Assembly: GCA_028713915.1 (NCBI GenBank)
Contig: JAQTNK010000036.1
Coordinates: 1 to 43,443 of the forward strand
DNA from: Rhodocyclaceae bacterium
GTDB lineage: Bacteria > Pseudomonadota > Gammaproteobacteria > Burkholderiales > Rhodocyclaceae
Direction: 5' to 3'
Length of the DNA: 43,443 bases
Part shown: piece after piece, positions 31,440 to 38,215 of the stretch
How positions within the stretch are numbered: the stretch's first letter is position 1
Layout of the letters: the number at the start of each line of letters is the position of its first letter
Translations under genes and position numbers: made by a program
The notes under the pieces: generated by a model
Told to the model about the DNA's origin: nothing
What the model saw: the letters and a program-made list of their open reading frames with translations, nothing else
Databases searched by the model: none

Positions 31440-31567
31440 CGCTGCCTCGCCGCGGCCGCCTTGCCGCCGACCATGAAGACGTAGATGTCGCCCGCGCGGC
31501 GCCCGTCAGGCACACTGCATGCGCCGGGCAGCCTCTTCCTGCCATCGACCCGGCCGACGGCGCTCAT
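31436..31567 (-). CDS. 43-codon ORF bridging the response regulator and kinase genes
   Basis: A short ORF begins at the ATG overlapping the regulator stop (ATGA, 31564-31567) and ends at a TGA overlapping the kinase ATG (31436-31439). It encodes a basic peptide with one short hydrophobic patch (GDIYVFMVGG). Both junctions are classical coupling overlaps, which is unlikely for a random gap of 124 bases. It may be a real small protein or simply keep ribosomes moving between regulator and kinase. No homologue is recognised. Confidence 0.4.
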   Translation of the reverse strand: MSAVGRVDGRKRLPGACSVPDGRRAGDIYVFMVGGKAAAARQR

Positions 31568-32226
31568 GACAGCGGCGGCACGAACCAGCCGACGCCGCGG
31601 ATGTTGCCGATGCGCTCGGCGCCGAGCTTGCGGCGCAGCGCATGGATATGCACTTCGACGGCGTTGCTGTCGATTTCCTCGCCCCAGCCGTACAGGCACT
31701 CCTCGAGCTTGGCGCGCGACAGCGGCACGCCGGGCGAGGCGAGCAGCGCATGCAGCAGCGCGAACTCGCGCGTCGACAGCGCGACCGCGGCCTCGTCCAG
31801 TCGCGCTTCGTGCGTGGCGGGATTGACGGCGATGCCGCCGTGGCGGATCACCGGGTCGGCATGGCCGGCGCGGCGGCGCAGCACCGAGCGCATGCGCGCG
31901 GCGAGTTCGTCGAGGTCGAAGGGCTTGACCAGATAGTCGTCGGCGCCGGCGTCGAGGCCCTTGACGCGATCGGCGACGGCGTCGCGCGCCGTGACGATGA
32001 GCACCGGCAGGCTGCTGGCGCGCCGCCGCAGCCGGGCCAGCACGTCGAGGCCGCTCTTGCGCGGCAGGCCGAGGTCGAGCAGCAGCAATTCGTAAGCGGC
32101 GCTCGCCAGCGCCGCCTCCGCCGTTTCGCCGTCGCGCACCCAATCGACGGCGTAGCCGTCATGCTTGAGCCCTTGCTGGACGCTCTTGCCGATCATCGGA
32201 TCGTCTTCGACGAGCAGTACACGCAT
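31564..32226 (-). CDS. OmpR-family response regulator, QseB/PmrA-like
   Basis: A 220-residue regulator. The receiver (1-115) has the acidic triad in MRVLLVEDDPMIG, phospho-acceptor Asp51 (LLLLDLGLPRKSGLDVL), Thr in IVTARDAVADR and Lys in YLVKPFDLDEL. The winged-helix DNA-binding domain (about 125-218) contains LSTREFALLHALLASPG and SNAVEVHIHALRRKLG, ending IRGVGWFV. The ATG at 32226 with a GGAG site about 6 bases upstream gives the standard length; the open frame runs further upstream without support. It is followed by the bridging ORF and the cognate kinase. The PmrA-type box upstream of degP fits this subfamily. Confidence 0.92.
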   Translation of the reverse strand: MRVLLVEDDPMIGKSVQQGLKHDGYAVDWVRDGETAEAALASAAYELLLLDLGLPRKSGLDVLARLRRRASSLPVLIVTARDAVADRVKGLDAGADDYLVKPFDLDELAARMRSVLRRRAGHADPVIRHGGIAVNPATHEARLDEAAVALSTREFALLHALLASPGVPLSRAKLEECLYGWGEEIDSNAVEVHIHALRRKLGAERIGNIRGVGWFVPPLS

Positions 32227-32240
32227 AGCTGGCTCCGCTC

Positions 32241-32651
32241 CTAACGGCCCGCGCGGTTCGGAAACAGCCGCGAGGCGTGCCACAGATAGACAGTCACCGG
32301 ATCGGCGCGCAGCAGCACGCGGCCGTCGCGGTCGACCACCGCCGCCTCGATGGTGTGGGTGCCGCGCGGCAGGCTCGCCAGGTCGATGCTGACGGCCGCG
32401 GCATCGGCGGCGGCCTTGCCGTCGAGCGTCAACGCCACGCGGTCGCCGGCCGCGACGTCGAGCGGCGGCGTCAGCGCCACGGCAACTTCGAGCTTGCCCT
32501 CGTTGCTGTGAATGGTGGCCTGGTCGGCCGGGGCGACGATGCGCAGCGAACGATAAGCGCCCGCGCCCAGCGCCGGGAGCACGGCCAGCGCGACCGTCGT
32601 TGCCGCAAGCGCCGCGGCGAGGCAATGGCATAGGCGCATTCCCGATTCCAT
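32241..32651 (-). CDS. Small periplasmic Ig-like protein, first gene of the two-component operon
   Basis: A 136-residue protein with a Sec signal peptide (residues 1-30, AAALAATTVALAVLPALGAGA) and one beta-sandwich-like domain: LRIVAPADQATIHSN, VAVALTPPLDVAAGDRV, LASLPRGTHTIEAAVVDRDG and PVTVYLWHASR. This resembles the C-terminal part of proteins that also carry DUF4124, but the DUF4124 part is absent. An alternative start is the ATG at 32639, which shortens the N-terminus by four residues. It ends 14 bases before the regulator, so it is likely cotranscribed and may act as a periplasmic accessory to the kinase. That role is inference from position only. Confidence 0.75.
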   Translation of the reverse strand: MESGMRLCHCLAAALAATTVALAVLPALGAGAYRSLRIVAPADQATIHSNEGKLEVAVALTPPLDVAAGDRVALTLDGKAAADAAAVSIDLASLPRGTHTIEAAVVDRDGRVLLRADPVTVYLWHASRLFPNRAGR

Positions 32652-32727
32652 CGTATTGCAATGCCATTACGACAAGGCGATGCGCGCGCGGGTTCCGGCG
32701 GCACGCAACAAACCGGCGGCGCGGCGC

Positions 32728-33018
32728 TCAATGGGCCGCAGGCGGGGCGTTCTGCGGCGCCGGCGGCGGCTTCGCCGCCCGGCGCTCGCGCTCCCGGGCC
32801 ATCAGCGCCTTCATTCTCGCCGCATTCCTTGCCGCCGCCGCCTTGACGTCGCCGTTCTTCATGCCGGGCTTCTTCATGCCCGTGGCCATGGGCTCGTCCA
32901 TGTTCATCGGCTTGGACGGGCGCGGCGCAGGCGCCGCAGCGCTGTCCGCCGCGGCGCGGCCAGGCACGGCGGCAAATGCCAGCAGCGCCGCAGCCAGGAT
33001 CGCAGGTGGAATCTTCAT
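32728..33018 (-). CDS. Methionine-rich secreted peptide (MrpX-like)
   Basis: A 96-residue low-complexity protein with a Sec signal peptide (MKIPPAILAAALLAFAAV, then PGRAAA). The mature part has seven Met, five of them within PMNMDEPMATGMKKPGM, followed by an Ala/Arg/Lys/Glu helix and a Pro-rich tail. CGGAG 8 bases before the ATG supports the start. It lies downstream of the YedY-like gene on the same strand. In Azospira a Met-rich periplasmic peptide, MrpX, is encoded with YedY1 and YedZ1 and acts as a sacrificial hypochlorite scavenger whose Met residues are re-reduced by YedY1. The same function here is inferred from composition and neighbours; the Met density is lower than I recall for MrpX. 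Confidence 0.6.
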   Translation of the reverse strand: MKIPPAILAAALLAFAAVPGRAAADSAAAPAPRPSKPMNMDEPMATGMKKPGMKNGDVKAAAARNAARMKALMARERERRAAKPPPAPQNAPPAAH

Positions 33019-33149
33019 GGCAGTGCTCCGTGATGCCGGCGTCTTCAGCGCCGCGCGAAACATCCTGTTCGCCGGCAGCTGGCGCGCGCCCAGGACGGCG
33101 GGCGGAACGAACTTTCGCTTTTGCGTCCCGCATGAGGCGAGACCCGAAT

Positions 33150-33259
33150 CGACCGGGCCGGCGGGGTGCCCTGCTCCGCGCAAGTAAAGGAGGAGGAGGC
33201 CGCCGCCGGCGGCCGACGGCGGACATGGAGCGGAGCAGGGCACTCCGCCGGCCCGGTCG
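33150..33259. repeat. 110-bp element with 30-bp near-perfect inverted arms
   Basis: Bases 33150-33179 and 33230-33259 are inverted repeats matching at 29 of 30 positions; the one mismatch is a G-T that can pair in plus-strand RNA. The 50-base centre contains its own palindrome GGCCGCCGCCGGCGGCC, so the whole element could fold into a long, forked hairpin. It lies in the 272-base gap between the YedY-like stop and the Met-rich peptide start. No flanking target duplication was recognised. It could be a terminator or processing element for the operon, a MITE-like insertion or a structured RNA. Confidence 0.75.
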
Positions 33260-33290
33260 CGCACCGCTGTCGATTTGCAGCGACGTTTCA

Positions 33291-34064
33291 TCAGCTGCCG
33301 CCGAACCAGTTGTAGCCCTGGTCTTCCCAGTAGCCGCCGGGATAGACGTTGGTGACGAAGATCGCGGTGATGTGCTTGGGATTCTTGTAGCCGAGTTTCG
33401 TCGGCATGCGCAACTTCATCGGAAAGCCGTATTCGGGCGGCAAGGTCCGGCCGTCGTAGGTGAACGTCAGCAGGGTCTGCGCGTGCAGCGCCGTCGCCAT
33501 GTCGATGCTGGTGAAGTAGTCGTCGGCGCACTTGAAGCCGACGTACTTCGCGGTGAGGTCGGCGCCGACGCGCTTGAGGAAAGTCGCGAAAGTCACGCCG
33601 CCCCATTTGCCGATCGCGCTCCAGCCTTCGACGCAGATGTGGCGCGTCACCTGGTCCGTCTGCGGCAGCCGGTAGAGTTCGGCCAGCGTCCAGGCGTGCT
33701 TGTCGGCGACGAGGCCGCCGACTTCCAGGCGATAGGAATCGGCGTCGACTTCCGGCACCTCGTCCCGGTCGTAATAGGCGTTGAAGGGAAACGGCCGCGT
33801 CAGCATCGACTCGGGATAGGTCGGCGCCAGCCGGTTGGGATCGAACAGCCAGGCCTGCACCCGGTCGTTGAAGCGCGACACTTTCATCAGCGCGCGCTCG
33901 GCCGCATCCTCGTCGATCAGCGTGCAGCCGGAGAGCAGCGACAGGCCGCCCAAAGTCAACGTCTGTCGCAGGAACAGGCGGCGCGCCGGCGCCGGCAAGG
34001 ACTTGAGGGCGGCGCCGACGATGGCGGTTTCGTCGAGGTCGAGCCGCTTCTTGGGCTTCCGCAT
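33291..34064 (-). CDS. YedY-like periplasmic molybdopterin oxidoreductase (methionine sulfoxide reductase/sulfite oxidase superfamily)
   Basis: A 257-residue molybdoenzyme. The N-terminus has an arginine pair followed by a hydrophobic stretch and a lipobox-like LLSGC (Cys47), suggesting Tat export and possibly lipidation. The molybdenum-ligand Cys is Cys144 in RHICVEGWSAIGKWGG. PFPFNAYYDRDEVP and PEYGFPMKLRMPTKLGYKNPK are typical of the superfamily. The family includes MsrP/YedY, which repairs methionine sulfoxide in periplasmic proteins with electrons from a membrane cytochrome b. The gene starts 10 bases after such a cytochrome gene, and a Met-rich secreted peptide follows, so repair of oxidised Met is the most likely role. 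It is shorter than E. coli MsrP (334 residues), consistent with the distinct YedY1 branch. Confidence 0.85.
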   Translation of the reverse strand: MRKPKKRLDLDETAIVGAALKSLPAPARRLFLRQTLTLGGLSLLSGCTLIDEDAAERALMKVSRFNDRVQAWLFDPNRLAPTYPESMLTRPFPFNAYYDRDEVPEVDADSYRLEVGGLVADKHAWTLAELYRLPQTDQVTRHICVEGWSAIGKWGGVTFATFLKRVGADLTAKYVGFKCADDYFTSIDMATALHAQTLLTFTYDGRTLPPEYGFPMKLRMPTKLGYKNPKHITAIFVTNVYPGGYWEDQGYNWFGGS

Positions 34065-34074
34065 GGTCGGCTCC

Positions 34075-34677
34075 TCAACGTCCGCGGGTGATCATGAGCA
34101 AGGTCTTCGGCACCAGCGCCACCATCGCCAGATGCACGACGACGAAAGCGACCAGCGCCGCCATGGCGACGAAATGCACGACGCGGGCGTTGTCGAAGCC
34201 GCCCATGAGTTCGCGCAGCACGGGGAACTGCACCGACTTCCAGACCACCAGTCCGGACAGCACGAGCAGCGCCGAATCGAGCACCACGAAGAGATAGGCG
34301 AGCTTCTGCACGGCGTTGTAGTGCCAGGGATCGTCGTGCGCCAGCTTGCCCTTGAGCGCCGCGACGAAGTCGTGCAGCACGTCGCGCGCCCGCAGCGGCA
34401 GGAAGCGGCGGGCGAAGCGCCCGCTGGCGAGGTTCAGGGCGACATAGAGCAGGCCGTTCGCCGCCAGCAGCCACATCGCGGCGAAATGCCAGAGCAGCGC
34501 GCCGCCGAGCCAGCCGCCCAGCGTGATGCCGGCGGGGAAGCGGAAGGCGAAGATCGGCGACGCGTCGTAGATGCGCCAGCCGCTGGTGACGAGGACGACG
34601 ACGGCGAGCACGTTTGCCCAGTGCGTCAGACGCAACCACAGCGGATGAACCGTACCCGCGCTCGTCATGGTGACCAT
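34075..34677 (-). CDS. Cytochrome b (b561/Ni-hydrogenase cytochrome b type), YedZ1-like electron donor to the YedY-like enzyme
   Basis: A roughly 200-residue membrane protein with four or five hydrophobic helices: WANVLAVVVLVTSGWRIYD, LLWHFAAMWLLAANGLLYVAL, LAYLFVVLDSALLVLSGLVVW and VVHFVAMAALVAFVVVHLAMVAL. His residues in LRLTHW, LLWHF, VVHFV and VVHLAM are candidate haem ligands. Start choice is uncertain: ATGs at 34695, 34677 and 34668 all lack a strong ribosome-binding site, and I chose the middle one because homologues begin close to the TVHPLWLRLTHW segment. It should pass quinol electrons across the membrane to the periplasmic molybdoenzyme encoded 10 bases downstream. It is preceded by copy 3 of the repeated promoter-like element, 83 bases upstream. 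Confidence 0.85.
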   Translation of the reverse strand: MVTMTSAGTVHPLWLRLTHWANVLAVVVLVTSGWRIYDASPIFAFRFPAGITLGGWLGGALLWHFAAMWLLAANGLLYVALNLASGRFARRFLPLRARDVLHDFVAALKGKLAHDDPWHYNAVQKLAYLFVVLDSALLVLSGLVVWKSVQFPVLRELMGGFDNARVVHFVAMAALVAFVVVHLAMVALVPKTLLMITRGR

Positions 34678-34760
34678 CGCTTCGGCGCAAGACATCGCCG
34701 CAATGCGCCCGCCGCTTCGCAGCGGGCATGGCGCGAGCTTACGCAGGCGCGGCGGCGCCA

Positions 34761-34791
34761 CCAATACCGGCGCCACCCTATTCTAGCTACG
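34761..34791 (-). promoter_or_regulatory. Copy 3 of the GTAGC-N18-GTATT element, upstream of the cytochrome b-YedY operon
   Basis: On the minus strand CGTAGC (34786-34791) and GTATTGG (34761-34767) are separated by exactly 18 bases. As at copy 2, an inverted repeat GCTAC-N10-GTAGC (34786-34805) overlaps it. Because the operon resembles the ECF-sigma-controlled mrpX-yedY1-yedZ1 genes of Azospira, an ECF promoter is the favoured reading. Confidence 0.55.
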
Positions 34792-35071
34792 GCGATCCCG
34801 GTAGCCGGCGCGCAGGGCCGCCGGCAGCGCTATGCCCATGACATCGAGTCACGACGACGGCAACCGGCGCCGCTGCCCGTCCGGCATTTACCCACCTACC
34901 GGTAGGCGACATACCCGGCTTGCGGGATATTCCTTTCGCCACGCGCCGTTCAAGATATGCACCGGCCGTATGCACCGGCCGCGCCCCGGCGCGGCCGCCG
35001 ACGCCAGGCGCCGGCGCATCGACACGACGATGGCGCGCATCACGGCGCCGGCACGGAAAGGACGACGCGAC
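34792..35071. promoter_or_regulatory. Intergenic region before cfa, with 12-bp palindrome and a degenerate copy of the repeated element
   Basis: No gene is seen here. A perfect palindrome CCTACCGGTAGG spans 34895-34906. Its right half is followed after 20 bases by ATATTCC (34927-34933), resembling the GTAGC-N18-GTATT element but with wrong spacing and two changed bases. It may hold the cfa promoter; a start there would leave about 135 bases of leader. The remainder is featureless GC-rich sequence. Confidence 0.35.
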
Positions 35072-36265
35072 ATGAACATGAGACTGACACCAACCGTCCA
35101 GGGCAGCCAGGCGATCGACGCATTTCCATCGGCCGCGTCCGCCGTCGCGCCCGCACCGCACGCCATCCAGGCCCTCGCCGCCGCCGCCGGTTTCCGCTTC
35201 AACGGCCATGAGCCCTGGGACGTCAAGGTCGTCGACGCGCGCTTCTATCGGCGCGTCCTCGCCGGCGGCTCGCTCGGATTCGGCGAAGCCTACATGGACG
35301 GCTGGTGGGAATGCGAGCGCCTCGACCAGCTTTGCCATCGGCTGATGGCGATCGAAGCCGACCAGCGCATCGACCAGCGCCTGCGGCTGCAGCTGCTCGG
35401 CGAATTTCTCCGCGACAAGCTGTTCAACCTGCAGTCGTACCGCCGCGCCTTCCAGGTCGGAAAGCGGCATTATGACATCGGCAACGACGTGTTCGAAGCG
35501 ATGCTGGATCCGACCATGAGCTATTCCTGCGGCTATTGGCACCAGGCGGAGACGCTGGAGGAAGCGCAACGGAAGAAGCTCGACATGATCTGCCGCAAGC
35601 TGGAATTGCGGCGCGGCGAACGGCTGCTCGACATCGGCGTCGGCTGGGGCGGCCTGGCGCGCTTCGCGGCCGAGAACTACGGCGTCGAGGTGCTCGGCAT
35701 CACGGTCTCCCGGGAGCAGCAGAAGCTTGCGCGCGCGCGTTGCGCCGGGCTGCCGGTGACCATCGAGCTCATGGACTATCGCGACCTCACCGGCCAGTTC
35801 GACAAAGTGGCTTCCGTCGGCATGTTCGAGCATGTCGGGCCGAAGAACTACGCGCGCTATTTCTCGATCGCGGCGCGCCTGCTCAAGGACGACGGCCTCT
35901 TCCTGCTGCATACCATCGGCAATCATTCCACTGCGCCCGGCCGCGATCCCTGGCTCGACAAGTACATTTTCCCGAACAGCTACGTGCCCTCGGCGGCGGC
36001 GATCGCCAGTGCCGTCGACGGCCGCTTCCTGATCGAGGACTGGCACAATTTCGGCGCCGACTACGACCGCACGCTGATGGCCTGGTGGGAGAATTTCGAG
36101 CGCGGCTGGCCGGCGCTGGCGCCCCGCTACGGCGAGCGTTTCTATCGCATGTGGAAATACTACCTGCTCAGTTGCGCCGGCTATTTCCGCTCGCGCCGCG
36201 GACAACTCTGGCAACTGGTGTTGAGCAAGCGCACGCGGCGCGGCGTCTATCGCTCGGTGCGCTGA
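35072..36265 (+). CDS. cfa: Cyclopropane-fatty-acyl-phospholipid synthase
   Basis: A 397-residue SAM-dependent enzyme that converts cis-unsaturated acyl chains of membrane phospholipids to cyclopropane chains, typically in stationary phase or under acid or oxidative stress. The N-terminal domain (FGEAYMDGWWECERLDQL) is followed by the Rossmann methyltransferase core: VGKRHYDIGNDVFEAMLD, MSYSCGYW, SAM motif LLDIGVGWGGLARFAAE, ITVSREQQKLA, SVGMFEHVGPKNYARYF and LLHTIGNH. ATG 35072 has a GGAAAGGA site about 9 bases upstream; ATG 35078 is an alternative. The gene is monocistronic and converges with the dodecin gene. The 116 bases between them hold a short run of CGACC-like repeats (36286-36320). 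Confidence 0.95.
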   Translation: MNMRLTPTVQGSQAIDAFPSAASAVAPAPHAIQALAAAAGFRFNGHEPWDVKVVDARFYRRVLAGGSLGFGEAYMDGWWECERLDQLCHRLMAIEADQRIDQRLRLQLLGEFLRDKLFNLQSYRRAFQVGKRHYDIGNDVFEAMLDPTMSYSCGYWHQAETLEEAQRKKLDMICRKLELRRGERLLDIGVGWGGLARFAAENYGVEVLGITVSREQQKLARARCAGLPVTIELMDYRDLTGQFDKVASVGMFEHVGPKNYARYFSIAARLLKDDGLFLLHTIGNHSTAPGRDPWLDKYIFPNSYVPSAAAIASAVDGRFLIEDWHNFGADYDRTLMAWWENFERGWPALAPRYGERFYRMWKYYLLSCAGYFRSRRGQLWQLVLSKRTRRGVYRSVR

Positions 36266-36381
36266 CCCGCGGCGACCCCGCCGAACGACCGGCGACCGAC
36301 GACCAACGACCGACCAACCGCCGCGGCACGCGCAGGTCGAAAGTCGTCGATGGTCGCGGAACGTCGCTGCCTACTCGCTGC

Positions 36382-36591
36382 CTACTTCTCGTACTTGAAC
36401 GACAGGCTGACGCGCGCCCGGAACGACACCACCGCGTTCTCGGCGATCGCCATGTCGAACTTGGTAACCTCGGCGATGCGCAAATCGCGCACGCTGGTGC
36501 CCGCGGCGAGGACAGCGTTTTTTGCCGCGTCTTCCCAGGAATTGGCGCTGGTGCCCACGACTTCAATGATCTTGTAGACGCTATTTGGCAT
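36382..36591 (-). CDS. Dodecin family protein
   Basis: A 69-residue protein matching dodecin, a dodecameric flavin-storage protein: YKIIEVVGTSANSWEDAAKNAV, then SVRDLRIAEVTKFDMAI and FRARVSLSFKYEK. I chose the ATG at 36591 because GGAGGAG lies just before it; the upstream in-frame ATG at 36603 would place that site inside the coding region. Dodecin buffers free FMN/FAD or riboflavin and limits flavin photo-oxidation. It is preceded on the minus strand by copy 4 of the repeated promoter-like element, 120 bases upstream. Confidence 0.92.
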   Translation of the reverse strand: MPNSVYKIIEVVGTSANSWEDAAKNAVLAAGTSVRDLRIAEVTKFDMAIAENAVVSFRARVSLSFKYEK

Positions 36592-36711
36592 GATCTCCTC
36601 CATCTCGGTTCCGATCGATTCTTGTCGCCGGCACCGGACGCGCGCCGCCGGGGGCCCGGCGACGCCCGGTGTGCGGGCTCGGAACGACTGTAGCGAGAGA
36701 CGGGGGCCGCC

Positions 36712-36742
36712 GGAATACCCGGTTCGCCGTAATTCGGCTACC
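36712..36742 (-). promoter_or_regulatory. Copy 4 of the GTAGC-N18-GTATT element, upstream of dodecin
   Basis: On the minus strand GGTAGC (36737-36742) and GTATTCC (36712-36718) are separated by exactly 18 bases. The flanking bases also resemble copy 1 (TCCGGTAGC at one end, GTATTCCGG at the other). A CCGGAACC/GGTTCCGG hairpin (36741-36761) just upstream could be the ccoG terminator. Confidence 0.55.
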
Positions 36743-36777
36743 GGAACCCGCGCGGTTCCGGCAGCCGCTGAGGGCGC

Positions 36778-38187
36778 TCAGGGGATGAGGAACGCGGCCT
36801 TTTCGCGCAGCTTGATGGCCGGGTTCTCCGTCGCCGCGATGTCGAAGAAGATGCGCTGCGAACCGGACTTGCCGGCGGCCGCCGGCGCACGCACGTGCAG
36901 CACCAGCGACTGCGTGCTGGCGCCGGCGACATCTACGTCCTGCGTGCCGGCCAGGGCGATGCCGTCGAGGCCGTCGACGCCGAAGTGGTAATGGTGCGGC
37001 TGCTCGTCGGTGTTCATGATGCGCAGCGTAAACACGTTTTCGATCAGGCCGTCCTCGACTTCGCGCGCCATGATGCCGCGGTCGCGGATGATGTCCACCT
37101 TGAGCGGCAGGCGGATCGCGATGCTGTAGGCGGCGGCGCTGGTAATCGCCACGAGGATGGCGCCATACAGCAGGATGCGCGGCCGCACCAGGTGGCGCAG
37201 GATCTGCGCCCGGCCCCACTTCTGCTGCACGGCGTTTTCGGTCGAATAGCGGATCAGTCCGCGCGGCAGGCCGGTCTTGTCCATGACGTTGTCGCAAGCG
37301 TCGATGCAGGCCGAGCAGCCGATGCATTCGTACTGCAGGCCGTTGCGGATGTCGATGCCGGTGGGGCACACCTGCACGCACAGGCTGCAATCGATGCAGT
37401 CGCCCTTGGAGGCGGCATCGGCATCGGCTTTCTTCGAGCGCACGCCGCGCGGCTCGCCGCGGGCATCGTCGTAGGTGACGATCAGGGTGTCGGGGTCGAA
37501 CATCACGCCCTGGAAGCGGGCATACGGACACATGTACTTGCAGACCTGCTCGCGCATGAAGCCGGCCATGCCGTAGGTGGCGAAGGCGTAGAAGAAGATC
37601 CAGAAGGTCTGCCACGGGCCGAGCCGGAACTCGGCGATCTCGTGCACCTGCTTCTGGATCGGCGTGAAGTAGCCGGCGAAAGTGAAGCCGGTCCACAGCG
37701 CCACGACGATCCAGGCGGCATGCTTGGCGGCCTTGATGGCGAACTTGCGGGCATCGAGCGGCGCCCGGTCGAGCTTGATGCGGGCGTTGCGCTCGCCTTC
37801 GATCTTCTCCTCGAGCCACATGAAGATTTCCGTGTAGACCGTCTGCGGACAGGCGTAGCCGCAGAACAGGCGCCCGCCGATGGCGGTGAACAGGAACAGC
37901 GCGTAGGCGGAGACGATCAGCAGCACGGCCAGGTAGAAGACGTCCTGCGGCCAGAACACCAGGCCGAAAATGTAGAACTTGCGCTCGACGAGGTCGAACA
38001 GCAAGGCCTGGCGCCCGTTCCACGGCAGCCAGCAGAGGCCGTAGAACAGCGCCTGGGTGATCCAGACCATGGCCCAGCGCCAGTTGGCGAAAAGGCCGGT
38101 GACCGAGCGCGTGTAGATGGTCTTGCGCTTGGCGTAGAGCGATTCCGGCGCGTCGACGGCCGCGGCGGTAGCGTTGGGTGGGTTCAT
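36778..38187 (-). CDS. ccoG: Cytochrome c oxidase accessory protein CcoG (RdxA/FixG)
   Basis: A 469-residue polyferredoxin membrane protein that assists cbb3-type cytochrome oxidase assembly, probably by reducing Cu(II) for delivery to the oxidase. It has several transmembrane helices (MVWITQALFYGLCWLPW; FWPQDVFYLAVLLIVSAYALF; AAWIVVALWTGFTFAGYF), a CGYACPQTVYTE motif and two [4Fe-4S] motifs, CIDCSLCVQVCP and CIGCSACIDACD (about residues 262-300). One more helix follows near 330, and then the periplasmic FixG C-terminal Ig-like domain. AGGAGAGC 8 bases before the ATG fixes the start. The ccoNOPQ genes are not in the window. It starts 28 bases after the persulfide dioxygenase stop and may be cotranscribed with it. 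Confidence 0.95.
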   Translation of the reverse strand: MNPPNATAAAVDAPESLYAKRKTIYTRSVTGLFANWRWAMVWITQALFYGLCWLPWNGRQALLFDLVERKFYIFGLVFWPQDVFYLAVLLIVSAYALFLFTAIGGRLFCGYACPQTVYTEIFMWLEEKIEGERNARIKLDRAPLDARKFAIKAAKHAAWIVVALWTGFTFAGYFTPIQKQVHEIAEFRLGPWQTFWIFFYAFATYGMAGFMREQVCKYMCPYARFQGVMFDPDTLIVTYDDARGEPRGVRSKKADADAASKGDCIDCSLCVQVCPTGIDIRNGLQYECIGCSACIDACDNVMDKTGLPRGLIRYSTENAVQQKWGRAQILRHLVRPRILLYGAILVAITSAAAYSIAIRLPLKVDIIRDRGIMAREVEDGLIENVFTLRIMNTDEQPHHYHFGVDGLDGIALAGTQDVDVAGASTQSLVLHVRAPAAAGKSGSQRIFFDIAATENPAIKLREKAAFLIP

Positions 38188-38215
38188 TATCGGGCTCTCC
38201 TAATAAATATGATTG

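Noticed and set aside
28140-31484. 1114-codon plus-strand frame over degP and the kinase
   Set aside because: No recognisable domain; all three genes beneath it have complete catalytic motifs and ribosome-binding sites on the minus strand.
31436-32143. 235-codon frame overlapping the response regulator
   Set aside because: Upstream of its last 43 codons it is an Arg/Ala-rich shadow of the regulator. Only the short 3' part, starting at the overlapping ATG, is plausible.
25548-32651. Transmissible locus of stress tolerance (heat-resistance island)
   Set aside because: FtsH and DegP occur in such islands, but the small heat-shock protein, ClpG/ClpK, YfdX, HdeD, thioredoxin, KefB and PsiE genes are absent and no mobility gene or composition shift is seen.
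33291-34064. Calling the molybdoenzyme a plant/animal-type sulfite oxidase
   Set aside because: No haem or dimerisation domain is present, and the adjacent cytochrome b and Met-rich peptide favour the YedY/MsrP-like branch.
34895-34933. Fifth copy of the GTAGC-N18-GTATT element before cfa
   Set aside because: GGTAGG and ATATTCC are 20 bases apart with altered bases, so it does not meet the strict pattern. It is noted only as a degenerate relative.
36286-36320. CGACC-like short repeats after cfa as a CRISPR or regulatory array
   Set aside because: Units are only 4-7 bases, irregular and without spacers; this is low-complexity sequence between convergent genes.
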